Source: Rhodospirillaceae bacterium
Lineage (GTDB): Bacteria > Pseudomonadota > Alphaproteobacteria > Reyranellales > Reyranellaceae
DNA: 64,000 nucleotides
Assembly (NCBI GenBank): GCA_009772935.1
Contig: WOUR01000008.1
Span: 62,001 to 126,000 of the forward strand
Direction: 5' to 3'
Shown one piece after another: positions 37,398 through 46,956 of the stretch (its first letter is position 1; each line of letters opens with the position of its first letter). A program made the position numbers and the translations under genes. The notes beneath the pieces are model-generated. The model was not told the origin of the DNA. It saw only the letters and a list, made by a program, of their open reading frames with translations, and did not search any database.

Positions 37398-38177
37398 CTA
37401 GATCGTGCGTTCGACCATAAGCTTCTTGATTTCGGCGATCGCCTTGGCCGGATTGAGGCTCTTGGGGCAGGTCTTGGTGCAGTTCATGATCGTGTGGCAG
37501 CGATAGAGCCGGAACGGATCCTCGAGATTGTCGAGGCGCTCGCCCTTGGCTTCGTCGCGGCTGTCGGCAATCCAGCGATAGGCCTGCAGCAGGATGGCGG
37601 GCCCCAGATAGCGATCGCCGTTCCACCAGTAGCTGGGGCACGAGGTCGAGCAGCAGAAGCACAGGATGCACTCCCACAGGCCATCGAGCTTGGCGCGCTC
37701 CTCCGGCGACTGCAGGCGCTCGCGCGTCGGCGGCTGGGTGGTCGACTTCAGCCACGGTTCGATCGAGGTCAGCTGGGCGTAGGGCACGTTGAGGTCGGGC
37801 ACCAGGTCGCGCACCACCGGCATGTGCGGCAGCGGGTAGATCTTGATGTCGCCCTTCACCTCGTCGATGAACTTGGTGCAGGCCAGCGTGTTGGTGCCGT
37901 CGATGTTCATGGCACATGAGCCGCACACACCCTCGCGGCAGGAGCGCCGGAAGGTGAGCGAGCTGTCCATCTCGTTCTTGATCTTGATCAGCGCGTCCAG
38001 GACCATCGGTCCGCACGTGTCCATGTCGACTTCGTAGGTGTCGACGGACGGGTTCTTTCCGTCTTCCGGGGTCCAGCGATAGACCTTGAACTTACGGATG
38101 TTCTTGGCGCCCGCCGGAGCTGCGTAGGTCTGACCGACGCCGACCTTGGAATTGGCGGGAAGAGTGAACTCGGCCAT
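37398..38177 (-). CDS. sdhB: Succinate dehydrogenase iron-sulfur subunit
   Basis: The 259-residue protein has all three clusters of Complex II: [2Fe-2S] ligands in [13 protein letters not shown] with the later Cys of TLACTK, [4Fe-4S] in [18 protein letters not shown], and [3Fe-4S] in [13 protein letters not shown]. It carries electrons from FAD in SdhA to the quinone at the membrane. It is the last gene of the order C-D-A-B on the minus strand. Confidence 0.98.
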   Translation of the reverse strand: MAEFTLPANSKVGVGQTYAAPAGAKNIRKFKVYRWTPEDGKNPSVDTYEVDMDTCGPMVLDALIKIKNEMDSSLTFRRSCREGVCGSCAMNIDGTNTLACTKFIDEVKGDIKIYPLPHMPVVRDLVPDLNVPYAQLTSIEPWLKSTTQPPTRERLQSPEERAKLDGLWECILCFCCSTSCPSYWWNGDRYLGPAILLQAYRWIADSRDEAKGERLDNLEDPFRLYRCHTIMNCTKTCPKSLNPAKAIAEIKKLMVERTI

Positions 38178-38209
38178 TTGGTCCTCTCGAACTCAGTACA
38201 CGCGGGCGG

Positions 38210-40054
38210 TTAGTACACGCGGGCTTTTGGCGGGAACGACTGGACGTCGTTGCTCATCGGCTGCAGGTTGACCGGACGGTAGTCGATGCGGGTCTTGCCG
38301 GTCTTCTCGTCGACCCAGACAACCGTGTGCTTCAGCCAGTCCTTGTCGTTGCGATCCGGGAAGTCCTCATGGGCATGAGCGCCGCGGCTTTCCTTGCGGT
38401 TGGCGGCCGAGCGGATCGTGCCCTGCGCCTGGAGGATCAGGTTCTCGAACTCCAGCGTCTCCATGAGATCGGAGTTCCAGATCATCGAGCGGTCCTTGAC
38501 GCGGATGTCGTCCTTGCCGGCGAACACCTTGTCCATGTTCACGCAACCCTCTTCGAGGGTCTTGGTCGTGCGGAACACCGCGCAGTCGTTCTGCATGGTC
38601 CTCTGCATCATGGCGCGCAGCTGGGCGGTCGGCGTGCCGCCGTTGGCGTGACGGGCCTTGTCGAGGCGGGCGATTGCCTCCTCGCCGGCGCGCGGCATGT
38701 CCTTGTGCGGCTGGCCCGGCGTCATCTGCTCGGCGACGCGGGCGGCGGCGGAGCGGCCGAACACGACCAGCTCGAGCAGCGAGTTGGAGCCGAGGCGGTT
38801 GGCGCCGTGGACGCCGATCGAGGCGGCCTCGCCCAGCGCCATCAGGCCGGGAACGACGGTGTTGGGATTGCCGTCCTTCACCGTCATCACTTCGCAGTGA
38901 TAGTTCGCCGGGATGCCGCCCATGTTGTAGTGGCAGGTCGGCAGGATCGGGATCGGCTGGCGGGTCACGTCGACGCCGGCGAAGATGCGCGCGGTCTCGG
39001 CGATGCCCGGCAGGCGCTCGTGGATGATCTTCGGGTCGAGATGCTCGACATGCAGCTCGATGTAGTCCTTGTTGGGGCCGCAGCCACGGCCTTCGCGGAT
39101 TTCGATGGTCATCGAGCGGCTGACGACGTCGCGCGAGGCGAGGTCCTTGGCCGACGGCGCATAGCGCTCCATGAAACGCTCGCCGCTCGCATTGGTGACG
39201 TACCCGCCCTCGCCGCGCACGCCCTCGGTGATGAGGCAGCCCGCGCCGAACACGCCGGTCGGATGGAACTGCACGAACTCGAGGTCCTGCAGCGGCAGGC
39301 CGGCGCGCAGCGCCATGGCGCCGCCGTCACCGGTGCAGGTGTGGGCCGAGGTCGCCGTCTGGTAGACGCGGCCGTAGCCGCCGGTCGCCAGCACCACCTT
39401 GTGGGCACGGAAGCGATGGATGGTGCCGTCGTCGAGGTTCCAGGCCATGACGCCACGGCAGACGCCTTCATCCATGATCAGATCGAGGGCGAAATACTCG
39501 ATGAAGAACTCGGCGTGATTGCGCAGCGACTGCTGGTAGAGCGTGTGCAGGATCGCATGACCGGTACGGTCGGCGGCAGCGCAGGTGCGCTGGGCGATGC
39601 CCTTGCCGAATTCCGTCGTCATGCCGCCGAACGGGCGCTGGTAGATCTTGCCCTCGGGCGTGCGGCTGAACGGCACGCCGTAGTGTTCGAGCTCGATGAT
39701 CGCGCCGATGCCGTCGCGGCACATGTATTCGATCGCGTCCTGGTCGCCGAGCCAGTCGGAGCCCTTGACCGTGTCGTACATGTGCCAGCGCCAGTCGTCC
39801 GGGCCCATGTTGCCCAGCGCCGCGGAAATCCCGCCCTGCGCCGCGACGGTGTGGCTGCGGGTCGGAAATACCTTGGTGATGCAGGCCGTCTTGAAGCCCT
39901 TGTTGGCCATGCCGAAGGTCGCGCGAAGCCCGGCACCGCCGGCGCCGACGACGACCACGTCATATTCGTGATCGATCACCTTGTAGGCGGTGTTGCCGAT
40001 GTTGACGGTTCCCGCGACGGGCGGGTTGCTGTTGCCGGTGCTCGCCTCGGCCAT
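38210..40054 (-). CDS. sdhA: Succinate dehydrogenase flavoprotein subunit
   Basis: The 614-residue protein has the FAD dinucleotide loop [14 protein letters not shown], the histidine that binds FAD covalently in [16 protein letters not shown], the active-site strip '[21 protein letters not shown]' and '[18 protein letters not shown]'. It oxidises succinate to fumarate in the TCA cycle and the respiratory chain. It starts 3 bases after sdhD and ends 32 bases before sdhB. Confidence 0.99.
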   Translation of the reverse strand: MAEASTGNSNPPVAGTVNIGNTAYKVIDHEYDVVVVGAGGAGLRATFGMANKGFKTACITKVFPTRSHTVAAQGGISAALGNMGPDDWRWHMYDTVKGSDWLGDQDAIEYMCRDGIGAIIELEHYGVPFSRTPEGKIYQRPFGGMTTEFGKGIAQRTCAAADRTGHAILHTLYQQSLRNHAEFFIEYFALDLIMDEGVCRGVMAWNLDDGTIHRFRAHKVVLATGGYGRVYQTATSAHTCTGDGGAMALRAGLPLQDLEFVQFHPTGVFGAGCLITEGVRGEGGYVTNASGERFMERYAPSAKDLASRDVVSRSMTIEIREGRGCGPNKDYIELHVEHLDPKIIHERLPGIAETARIFAGVDVTRQPIPILPTCHYNMGGIPANYHCEVMTVKDGNPNTVVPGLMALGEAASIGVHGANRLGSNSLLELVVFGRSAAARVAEQMTPGQPHKDMPRAGEEAIARLDKARHANGGTPTAQLRAMMQRTMQNDCAVFRTTKTLEEGCVNMDKVFAGKDDIRVKDRSMIWNSDLMETLEFENLILQAQGTIRSAANRKESRGAHAHEDFPDRNDKDWLKHTVVWVDEKTGKTRIDYRPVNLQPMSNDVQSFPPKARVY

Positions 40055-40057
40055 GAC

Positions 40058-40444
40058 TTAGCCTCCGAATCCGATACGCATGCTGGCCACGATCGCCGCC
40101 AGCCCGAAGAATACCGCGATGAACTTGACCGCCACGATCAGCGCCAGCTTGACGCCCTCATTGTGCACGTAGTCCTCGATCACGACCTGGATGCCGAGCT
40201 GGCCATGGTACAGGCCGATGCAGATCGTGAGGATCAGCAGCACCATCACGAACGGCGAACTGAGCCAGGCGCGGGCCATGCCATAGTCGGCACCGCTCAA
40301 CATTACGAGCGAGACTGCGAACCAGATCACGAGCGGGATCAGGGCGACCGCCGTGAGGCGCTGCATCCAGAAATGATGCACGCCGCTCTTGGCCGAGCCG
40401 AGACCGCGCGCGCGGTTGAGGGGGCTCCTCAGATCGCTGTTCAT
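40058..40444 (-). CDS. sdhD: Succinate dehydrogenase membrane anchor subunit
   Basis: The 128-residue protein has three membrane helices and the sequence 'GVHHFWMQRLTAVALIPLVIWF' typical of alphaproteobacterial SdhD; the His and the conserved Arg-Leu-Thr-Ala contribute to the quinone/heme site. It anchors SdhAB together with SdhC. Ten bases separate it from sdhC. Confidence 0.95.
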   Translation of the reverse strand: MNSDLRSPLNRARGLGSAKSGVHHFWMQRLTAVALIPLVIWFAVSLVMLSGADYGMARAWLSSPFVMVLLILTICIGLYHGQLGIQVVIEDYVHNEGVKLALIVAVKFIAVFFGLAAIVASMRIGFGG

Positions 40445-40454
40445 GGGTCGCTCC

Positions 40455-40853
40455 TCAGATCAGCCGCAGGCCGACGATCCACGAGATCGCCGTCGCCACC
40501 AGGGAAACCGCCACCACGATCCAGCCGCTGCGGTAGGCGTCCTTGATCTCGAAGCCGTACCCGAGATCCCAGAAGAGATGCCGGATGCCGTTGAACAGGT
40601 GGAAGAACATGGAGAACAGCCAGCCGCCGAGCACGAAGCGGCCGACGATCGAGCCGTTGAAGGCCTGGAACTTCGCGTAGGTCTCGTAGCTCCCCGAGGC
40701 ACACACGACCCAGACCGTGAGGTAGAGCACGCCCACCGACAGGGCGATGCCTGTCGCGCGATGCAGGATCGAAAGTGTGGAGGTGAGCTGCGGGCGATAG
40801 ACCTGCAGATGCGGAGAAAGCGGCCGATGCACCGGCCGGTTGGCGACGCTCAT
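40455..40853 (-). CDS. sdhC: Succinate dehydrogenase cytochrome b556 subunit
   Basis: The 132-residue protein has three membrane helices, the signature HRPLSPHLQVYRPQLTSTL and SILHRATGIAL, and the heme-binding His in HLFNGIRHLFWD. It is the first gene of sdhCDAB on the minus strand and holds heme b with SdhD. Confidence 0.97.
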   Translation of the reverse strand: MSVANRPVHRPLSPHLQVYRPQLTSTLSILHRATGIALSVGVLYLTVWVVCASGSYETYAKFQAFNGSIVGRFVLGGWLFSMFFHLFNGIRHLFWDLGYGFEIKDAYRSGWIVVAVSLVATAISWIVGLRLI

Positions 40854-40891
40854 CCGAGATGACCTCTAGTGCCGAATATCGGCTGGCGCTG

Positions 40892-40919
40892 TTTTTAGCG
40901 CGCAGCCGCATCAAGTCAA
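40892..40919 (-). promoter_or_regulatory. Putative sdhCDAB promoter
   Basis: On the minus strand TTGACT (40914-40919) and TAAAAA (40892-40897) are separated by 16 bases. The start point would be near 40885, about 32 bases before the sdhC ATG. Both hexamers and the spacing fit a housekeeping promoter. Confidence 0.5.
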
Positions 40920-40989
40920 CGAATGTCGGCGTCGCACGCGTGTTAAGCCCCGGATTTGCAAGCGAAAATCCGCCTGCCGAGCCGCCTTT

Positions 40990-42075
40990 CTAGGCGATGC
41001 GCCTCGGCATGAGCAGCCAGTAGTCGAGATCGAGCACGACGGCGGGATGGTATTTGCCATCCGCGCCCTTCCCCGGCCATGAGCCGCACGGGCAATCCTT
41101 CGCTGCAATGCTTCTCACTCGCAACGCACCGACATCGTCCCGGCCGGGCAGTGCCGCCGTCTCGAGCACCTCCGACCAGGCGTAGATCGTGTCGCCGCCG
41201 AAGGTCGGGCCGACGTGGCTGCCCGAGTTGAAAGCGGCGACGCGGAATCCGTTGGCCAGCCCGTTGAACGACAGCGCCCTCATGAGCGAGATGACGTGAC
41301 CGCCATAGGCGAGACGGCGGCCGAAGCGCGTGTCCTTCCCGGCATAGGCATCGAAATGCACGCGCGCGGTGTTCTGGTAAAGGCGCGTCGAGAACATGTG
41401 GTCGGAGTCCTCGAGGGTGATGCCGCTGACATGGTCGATGCGCTCGCCCGGGACATAGTCTTCCCAGCGGTGGGAGGAACCCGCCGCGCTGTCGTCGTAG
41501 CCGGCGAGCGCCAGGCCCTCGGGCACGATGAGATCCTCGGGCTTCACCGACGGCGCCGGCTTCGGCACGGTGGTGGCCTGCACCGGCGCCTCAGGGTCGC
41601 GCTTGTGCACCATCACCCAGCGCACGTAATCGAGAACCATCTCGCCGTTCTGGTTGACGCCGGTGGAGCGCACCCAGACGACGCCGCTCGCCTTGTTCGA
41701 ATTCTCGCGCAGGCCCAGCACCGTCGACTTCGCCGACAGCGTATCACCCGGATAGACCGGCACGCCCCAGCGGAACTCGGCGTAGCCGAGATTGGCCACG
41801 GCGTTCAGCGAGATGTCCGGCACCGTCTTGCCGATCACGACATGGAAGACGAGCATGTCGTCGAGCGGCGCGCGCGGCAGGCCGACCGCCCGGGCGAAGA
41901 CGTCGGACGAGTTGATGGCGAAGCGCGAGCCGTAGAGCGCGATGTTCAGCGCCGCATCGGCCTCGGTGAGCGTCCGCGGCGTGGCATGGTGGAATTCCTG
42001 CCCGACGCGGAAATCCTCGAAGAAATTGCCGTTGCTGGTCTTGCTCATGATGTTGGGGCTCGTGCTCTTGGTCAT
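40990..42075 (-). CDS. MaoC-family tandem hot-dog dehydratase
   Basis: The 361-residue protein has two hot-dog domains: an N-terminal one with 'RVGQEFHHATPRTLTEADAAL' and a C-terminal one with 'VPGERIDHVSGITLEDSDHMFSTRLYQN' and 'FGRRLAYGGHVISLMRALS', which hold the catalytic Asp/His type residues. It resembles mesaconyl-CoA hydratases of the ethylmalonyl-CoA pathway. Its start overlaps the stop of a CitE-like lyase (ATGA at 42072-42075), a pairing found in C4/C5-CoA metabolism. Exact substrate is inferred. Spurious in-frame codons extend upstream to 42585 but lie within the lyase gene. Confidence 0.85.
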   Translation of the reverse strand: MTKSTSPNIMSKTSNGNFFEDFRVGQEFHHATPRTLTEADAALNIALYGSRFAINSSDVFARAVGLPRAPLDDMLVFHVVIGKTVPDISLNAVANLGYAEFRWGVPVYPGDTLSAKSTVLGLRENSNKASGVVWVRSTGVNQNGEMVLDYVRWVMVHKRDPEAPVQATTVPKPAPSVKPEDLIVPEGLALAGYDDSAAGSSHRWEDYVPGERIDHVSGITLEDSDHMFSTRLYQNTARVHFDAYAGKDTRFGRRLAYGGHVISLMRALSFNGLANGFRVAAFNSGSHVGPTFGGDTIYAWSEVLETAALPGRDDVGALRVRSIAAKDCPCGSWPGKGADGKYHPAVVLDLDYWLLMPRRIA

Positions 42076-42953
42076 GGGGCGGCCTGCAGCTCCTTGATCG
42101 CGGTGGCGAGCGCCAGCGCGCGCTCGGCCTGTTCGACGTGCAGATTCTCGATCATGCGTCCATCGACAGTGACAACGCCCTTGCCTTCGGCCTGCGCCGC
42201 CTTGAAGGCTGACACGATCTTTCCGGCCATCTCCAGCTCGGCCGCGGACGGGGCGAAGACTTCGTTGCAGGGCTCGACCTGGCTCGGATGGATCAGCGTC
42301 TTGCCATCGAACCCCATCTCCAGCCCCTGCTGGCAGACGGCGCGGAAGCCTTCGGCATCCTGGATGTCGTTGTAGACGCCATCGAGGATGGTGAGGCCGT
42401 GGGCGCGGGCGGCGAGCATGCCGAGCCCCAGTGCCGTGATCATCGGCAGGCGCATCGGCGTATGGCGCGCGCGCATGTCCTTCACCAGATCGTTGGTGCC
42501 CATGACGAAGAGCGTGAGCCGCGGATGCGAGCCTGCCACCTCTTCGGCGCGCAGGATGCCCTTCGGCGTCTCCATCATCGCCCACACCGCCATCGACGGA
42601 GGCGCGCCGGCGGCATCGAGCAGGCCGACGACGCTGGCCACCTCGGCCGCGCTCTCAACCTTCGGCACCAGCACCGCATCGGCACCGGACTTCGCGATCG
42701 CGGTGATGTCAGCCGCCCCCCAGGGGGTGCCGAGCCCATTGCAGCGGATCGCGATCTCGCGCTTGCCATAGGCTTTGCTCTGCGCCGCGGCGACGACGTT
42801 GGCGCGCGCCGCCTCCTTGGCATCGGGCGCCACGGCGTCCTCGAGGTCGAAGATCAGCGCATCGGCCGGCAGGCTGCGCGCCTTCTCCAGAGCTCGCGTA
42901 TTGGCGCCGGGCATGTAGAGCACGCTGCGGCGCGGACGGACGGACTTCGACAT
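42072..42953 (-). CDS. HpcH/HpaI-family CoA-ester lyase (CitE-like)
   Basis: The 293-residue TIM-barrel protein has the CitE hallmarks: RSVLYMPGANTRALEKA at the start, the acidic metal-binding 'DALIFDLEDAV', Glu in 'MMETPKGILRA' and 'FDGKTLIHPSQVEP' near the end. Related enzymes cleave malyl-, methylmalyl- or citramalyl-CoA, or hydrolyse malyl-CoA. The overlap with the MaoC dehydratase gene suggests that both act on one intermediate, possibly mesaconyl/methylmalyl-CoA. Confidence 0.88.
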   Translation of the reverse strand: MSKSVRPRRSVLYMPGANTRALEKARSLPADALIFDLEDAVAPDAKEAARANVVAAAQSKAYGKREIAIRCNGLGTPWGAADITAIAKSGADAVLVPKVESAAEVASVVGLLDAAGAPPSMAVWAMMETPKGILRAEEVAGSHPRLTLFVMGTNDLVKDMRARHTPMRLPMITALGLGMLAARAHGLTILDGVYNDIQDAEGFRAVCQQGLEMGFDGKTLIHPSQVEPCNEVFAPSAAELEMAGKIVSAFKAAQAEGKGVVTVDGRMIENLHVEQAERALALATAIKELQAAP

Positions 42954-43021
42954 CTCTGGGCCTCCCCGAAAACGCGGCGGACTATAATGACGGCCTTCCT
43001 TGTGGCAAGGTGGCGCCGGCC

Positions 43022-43885
43022 ATGCGCTTCCTGTCCCTCCAGAGCCATGTCGCCTACGGCTACGTCGGCAATCGTGCAGCGGCCTTTCCCCTGCAACGAT
43101 TGGGCCACGAAGTCTGGGCGGTGAACACGGTCGAGTTCTCGAATCACACGGGCTATGGCGCCTGGCGCGGCCGTGCGGCCTCGGCAGAGCAGGTCGCCGA
43201 GATCGTGCAGGGCATCGAGGCGCTGGGCCAATTCTCGCGCTGCGATGGCTTGCTGACCGGTTATGTGGGCGACGCGGCGCTGGCCGACGTCATCCTGGAT
43301 ACCGCACGCCGCGTGCGGGCGGCCAACCCGCGCGTCGTCTGGTGCTGCGATCCGGTCCTGGGCGACATCGACACCGGAATCTACGTCAGGCCGGGCATCG
43401 ACGCCTTCTTCCGCGACCGCGCGATCCCGGCCGCCGATCTGGTGACGCCCAATCATTTCGAGCTCGAACACCTGACCGGCCGGACCGTCTCGACCATGAG
43501 CGAGGCGCTGTCGGCCGCACGCACCCTGCTCCAGGGAGAAGCACGGGGGCCGCGACTCGCACTCATCACCAGCCTGCGCCGCGCCGATGCCTCGGCGGAC
43601 ACGATCGAGATGGTCGCGGTGACGCCCGACGCGGCCTGGCGGGTGGCGACGCCGATGATCGGCTTCGAAATCGCGCCGAACGGCACCGGCGACGCCGTTG
43701 CCGCCCTCTTCACCGCCCACTGGGCCGCCGGCGACGATATTGCCGACGCGCTGGGCAAGGCCGCTTCGTCGATCTTCGCGGTCCTGGAAGCCACCGCGGC
43801 GATGGGCGAGCGCGAGCTGCAGCTCGTGGCGGCGCAGGACCGGCTGGTCGCACCGCCGCGCGCCTTCAAGGCCGAGAAGCTGTAG
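43022..43885 (+). CDS. pdxY: Pyridoxal kinase PdxY
   Basis: The 287-residue ribokinase-fold protein shows 'LSLQSHVAYGYVGNRAAAFPLQRLG', 'WCCDPVLGDIDTGIYVRPGI' and the ATP/anion-hole motif 'NGTGDAVAALFTAHW', in which Asp is the catalytic base. It phosphorylates pyridoxal in B6 salvage. The ATG at 43022 gives the family length; an earlier GTG at 43010 is possible. It is divergent from the CitE/MaoC pair. Confidence 0.93.
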   Translation: MRFLSLQSHVAYGYVGNRAAAFPLQRLGHEVWAVNTVEFSNHTGYGAWRGRAASAEQVAEIVQGIEALGQFSRCDGLLTGYVGDAALADVILDTARRVRAANPRVVWCCDPVLGDIDTGIYVRPGIDAFFRDRAIPAADLVTPNHFELEHLTGRTVSTMSEALSAARTLLQGEARGPRLALITSLRRADASADTIEMVAVTPDAAWRVATPMIGFEIAPNGTGDAVAALFTAHWAAGDDIADALGKAASSIFAVLEATAAMGERELQLVAAQDRLVAPPRAFKAEKL

Positions 43886-43892
43886 GCGCGCG

Positions 43893-44588
43893 ATGACCGT
43901 GCCGGGCTTCGTCTTCAATCCCCTCTCGCTCGCCATCGAAGGCGCTGCGATCGGCTTCCTCATCGCCGTGCCGGTCGGGCCGGCGGCCGTGCTCTGCATG
44001 CGGCGCTCCATCACCGTCGGCGCCATGGCGGGATACATGACCGGAATCGGCGCGGCGCTCGGCGATGCGGTGTTCGGCGCCGTCGCGGCGTTCGGCCTTT
44101 CCTTCGTTCAGCAGTTCGTGATCGAGCGGGAGGCCTGGTTGCTGGGCATCGGCGGTCTCGTGCTGGTGATCATGGGCTGGACCACGATGCGACACCGGCC
44201 GCGCAATGTCGGCGATCCCGTCGCCGACGACCGCGAGCACAAATTCTCGACGCATTTCCACTATGCCAGTTCGAGCTTCTTCATCACCGTGTTCAATCCT
44301 CTGACCGTGATGGCCTTCGGCGCGGCCTTTGCCGGCCGCAACCTCGCCGGCGTCGGCGCGAGCCTGCCCGACGCCACGCTGCTGGTCGCCGCCGTCTTCT
44401 GCGGCGCGCTGGCCTGGTGGACGATCATCTGCACGGCGGCCGTGGCGCTCCGGGGCCGCTTCACCGGAGCGGGACTGCTGTGGCTCAACCGCGGCTCCGG
44501 CGCCGTCATCCTGGGCTTCGGGCTGGCGGCGCTGATCTCGCTCCTGCCGCTGCCCTGGAAGCAGATGGGACGCGCCCTCGGTCTCTAA
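43893..44588 (+). CDS. LysE-family amino-acid exporter
   Basis: The 231-residue membrane protein has about six helices and the LysE motif 'GFLIAVPVGPAAVLCMRRSITVG' in helix 1 with 'FFITVFNPLTVMAFGAAFAG' mid-way. LysE/RhtB carriers export basic or neutral amino acids. It starts 7 bases after pdxY and is probably cotranscribed. Its stop lies 2 bases from the convergent rutE-like gene. Confidence 0.88.
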   Translation: MTVPGFVFNPLSLAIEGAAIGFLIAVPVGPAAVLCMRRSITVGAMAGYMTGIGAALGDAVFGAVAAFGLSFVQQFVIEREAWLLGIGGLVLVIMGWTTMRHRPRNVGDPVADDREHKFSTHFHYASSSFFITVFNPLTVMAFGAAFAGRNLAGVGASLPDATLLVAAVFCGALAWWTIICTAAVALRGRFTGAGLLWLNRGSGAVILGFGLAALISLLPLPWKQMGRALGL

Positions 44589-44590
44589 GC

Positions 44591-45172
44591 TCAGGCGAGC
44601 GTGCAGACCTCGTCGAATTCGAAGCGCGGGCTGCGGGCAAACACCTTCGAGTGATCGCCGTAGCCGATGTTGCACAGGAAGTTCGTCTTGAACTTGCCAT
44701 CGGGGAAGAAAGCCGCATCGACCTTGGCATTGTCGAAGCCGCTCATGGCGCCACAATCGAGGCCCAGCGCGCGGGCCGCGACGATCAGGTAGGCGCCCTG
44801 GAGGGTGCCGTTGCGGAAGGCGGTCGGCTCGGCCGAGGGCTTGCCCTTGAACCAGTGGATGGCGGTCTGGTCGTGCGGAAACATCCGTGGCAGGTGCTCG
44901 AAGAACTCCGGATCATAGGCGAGGATGGCCGTCACCGGCGCCGTCATCGTCTTCTCGGTATTGCCCGCGCTCAACGCCGGCTTGAGCCTCTCCTTGCCCT
45001 CCTTCGTGCGCACGAAGACGATGCGTGCCGGCTGGCAATTGGCCGAGGTCGGCCCCCACTTCATGAGGTCGTAGATCTCGTGAAGTTTCTCGTCGGTCAC
45101 CGGCTTGTCGAGCCAGCCATTGTGCGTGCGGGCCTCGCGGAAGATGGTGGCAAGCGCCTTGTCGTCGAGCAT
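44591..45172 (-). CDS. RutE-like nitroreductase family protein (malonic semialdehyde reductase)
   Basis: The 193-residue protein matches RutE in length and pattern: '[21 protein letters not shown]', '[15 protein letters not shown]', and '[16 protein letters not shown]'-like '[15 protein letters not shown]'. Such FMN enzymes reduce malonic semialdehyde to 3-hydroxypropionate during uracil breakdown, but no other rut genes are near, so its role may be wider. Confidence 0.87.
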   Translation of the reverse strand: MLDDKALATIFREARTHNGWLDKPVTDEKLHEIYDLMKWGPTSANCQPARIVFVRTKEGKERLKPALSAGNTEKTMTAPVTAILAYDPEFFEHLPRMFPHDQTAIHWFKGKPSAEPTAFRNGTLQGAYLIVAARALGLDCGAMSGFDNAKVDAAFFPDGKFKTNFLCNIGYGDHSKVFARSPRFEFDEVCTLA

Positions 45173-45288
45173 TCAATTCCCCTTGGGTCGTTGACGAACC
45201 GTAGCGAAGCACCGTGGCGCGGTCGAGACGCGGCGGCGTGAGCGAGTTACGGTTTCGGAACCCGCCCTTTCGCGGCCACCTTTGCATT

Positions 45289-45307
45289 GCACGAATTGTG
45301 CTAGCGT
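45289..45307 (+). promoter_or_regulatory. Palindrome at the putative radical SAM operon promoter
   Basis: GCAC-N5-GTGC (45289-45301) forms an inverted repeat directly before TAGCGT (45302-45307), which could be a -10 box with CTTTGC upstream as -35. A dimeric regulator bound there would block the promoter. The start codon of the operon is 31 bases downstream. Confidence 0.3.
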
Positions 45308-45337
45308 CCGCCGCCTTCCCTTGCGCAGGATTTCCTG

Positions 45338-46279
45338 ATGCTGCCCGTTCTGCTCGATCCCGCGAAGTTCAAAGATGCCAGGATCACCGCCAAGGGCGAG
45401 GCACGCGCGCATGTCGGCCTGAAGGCGCTCGAGACGCTGTGGTTCAACACCGGCACGCTCTGCAACCTCACCTGCCGGAACTGCTACATCGAATCCTCGC
45501 CGCGCAACGACCGGCTCGCCTACCTCACGGTCGGCGAGGTCGCGGCCTACCTGGACGAGATCGACCGCGACGGCCACGGCACGAAGCTGATCGGCTTCAC
45601 GGGCGGCGAGCCATTCATGAATCCCGACCTGCCGGCGATGCTGGACGCCGTACTGTCGCGCGGCCTGAAGGCCATCGTGCTGACCAACGCGATGAGGCCG
45701 ATGCACAGGATGAAGCCGGCGCTGCTCGACCTGCTGGCGCGGCATGGTCGCGACAATCTCGCGATCCGCGTCTCGGTCGATCACCATGAGAGATCGCTGC
45801 ACGAGCAGGAGCGTGGCCTTCGAAGCTGGAAGCCGACCATCGACGGGCTGGTCTGGCTGGCCGAGGCCGGGTTCGACGTGCACGTGGCGGGCCGCCAATT
45901 CTCGAACGAGACCGATGGAGAAGTCCGGGCTGGTTACGCCCGATTGTTCGCGCGCCTGTGCGTGCCGATCGACGCGCACCATCCGGCGACGCTGGTGCTG
46001 TTCCCCGAGATGGATCCCACCGTCGACGTGCCGGAGATCACGACAGCCTGCTGGGGCATCCTGAAGAAGTCGCCAGACAGCGTGATGTGTGCGTCTGCCC
46101 GTATGGTGGTGAAGCGCAAGGGCGCACAACGGCCCGCGGTCGTGGCCTGTACGCTGCTGCCCTACGATCCGCAGTTCGAGCTCGGCGAAACCTTGGCCGA
46201 AAGCACCGGCGAGGTACGCCTCAACCATCCGCACTGCGCCAAGTTCTGCGTCCTGGGCGGGGCCGCCTGCAGCGCGTGA
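45338..46279 (+). CDS. Radical SAM protein with C-terminal Cys cluster
   Basis: The 313-residue protein has the cluster motif CNLTCRNCY (Cys about 43, 47, 50) and the SAM-binding GFTGGEPFMNP. Near the C-terminus a second set of cysteines (ACTLLP, then NHPHCAKFCVLGGAAC) looks like ligands for an auxiliary cluster. The stop overlaps the GTG start of a glycosyltransferase gene (GTGA), and that gene overlaps a DUF2064 gene (ATGA), so three proteins are made from one coupled message. Arsenosugar loci pair similar glycosyltransferases with another radical SAM, ArsS, but the ArsS pattern is not evident here. Product unknown. Confidence 0.85.
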   Translation: MLPVLLDPAKFKDARITAKGEARAHVGLKALETLWFNTGTLCNLTCRNCYIESSPRNDRLAYLTVGEVAAYLDEIDRDGHGTKLIGFTGGEPFMNPDLPAMLDAVLSRGLKAIVLTNAMRPMHRMKPALLDLLARHGRDNLAIRVSVDHHERSLHEQERGLRSWKPTIDGLVWLAEAGFDVHVAGRQFSNETDGEVRAGYARLFARLCVPIDAHHPATLVLFPEMDPTVDVPEITTACWGILKKSPDSVMCASARMVVKRKGAQRPAVVACTLLPYDPQFELGETLAESTGEVRLNHPHCAKFCVLGGAACSA

Positions 46280-46956
46280 CGACAGCGGTCGACATCGTCA
46301 TTCCGACTTTGAACACCGGCGCGTCGCTCGCGTGCACGTTGGCAGCGCTTCCCGCCCATCCCGACCTCGGTTTTTCGACGACGATCTGCGACGGCGGTTC
46401 ACGCGACGACACGGTGGCGATCGCGCAACGGTCGGGCGCCGCGGTGGTGGAGGCAGCACCGGGACGTGGCGGCCAGCTCGCCAGCGGAGCCGCGGCCGGC
46501 CGCGCGCCCTGGCTGCTGTTCCTGCATGCCGACACGCGACTGCAGAGCGGCGCCGCCAAGGTCATCGCCCGCTTCGTCCAGTCGGACGACGGCAAGGCCG
46601 GATACTTCAGGCTGCGCTTCGATGCGGAGGAAGCCGGCGCCCGACGGGTGGAACGCCTGGCAGCCTGGCGTTGCCGCACCTTCGGCCTTCCCTATGGCGA
46701 TCAGGGACTTCTGATCTCGCGCCCGCATTACCAGCGTGTCGGCGGCTTCCGGCCGTTGCCACTCATGGAAGACGTCGACCTGGTGCGCCGCATCGGGCGG
46801 GACAATCTCGTTCCCCTCGACGCCGACGCGCTCACCTCGGCGGCACGCTATCGACGCGACGGTTGGCTGCTGCGTCCTTTGCGAAACCTGACCTGTCTCA
46901 CGCTCTACTTCGCCGGCGTCCCGCCGCGGACCCTGCGACGTCTATACGGCAGATGA
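46276..46956 (+). CDS. Family 2 glycosyltransferase, TIGR04283 type
   Basis: The 226-residue GT-A protein begins at GTG 46276 with 'VDIVIPTLNTGASLACTL', has the nucleotide-sugar acidic motif 'FLHADTRL' and 'LPYGDQGLLISRPHYQRVGGFRPLPLMEDVDL', all marks of the TIGR04283 subgroup. No membrane helices are evident, though the C-terminal 'LTCLTLYFAG' is hydrophobic. Members are often paired with a TIGR04282/DUF2064 protein, as here. Acceptor unknown. Confidence 0.9.
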   Translation: MTTAVDIVIPTLNTGASLACTLAALPAHPDLGFSTTICDGGSRDDTVAIAQRSGAAVVEAAPGRGGQLASGAAAGRAPWLLFLHADTRLQSGAAKVIARFVQSDDGKAGYFRLRFDAEEAGARRVERLAAWRCRTFGLPYGDQGLLISRPHYQRVGGFRPLPLMEDVDLVRRIGRDNLVPLDADALTSAARYRRDGWLLRPLRNLTCLTLYFAGVPPRTLRRLYGR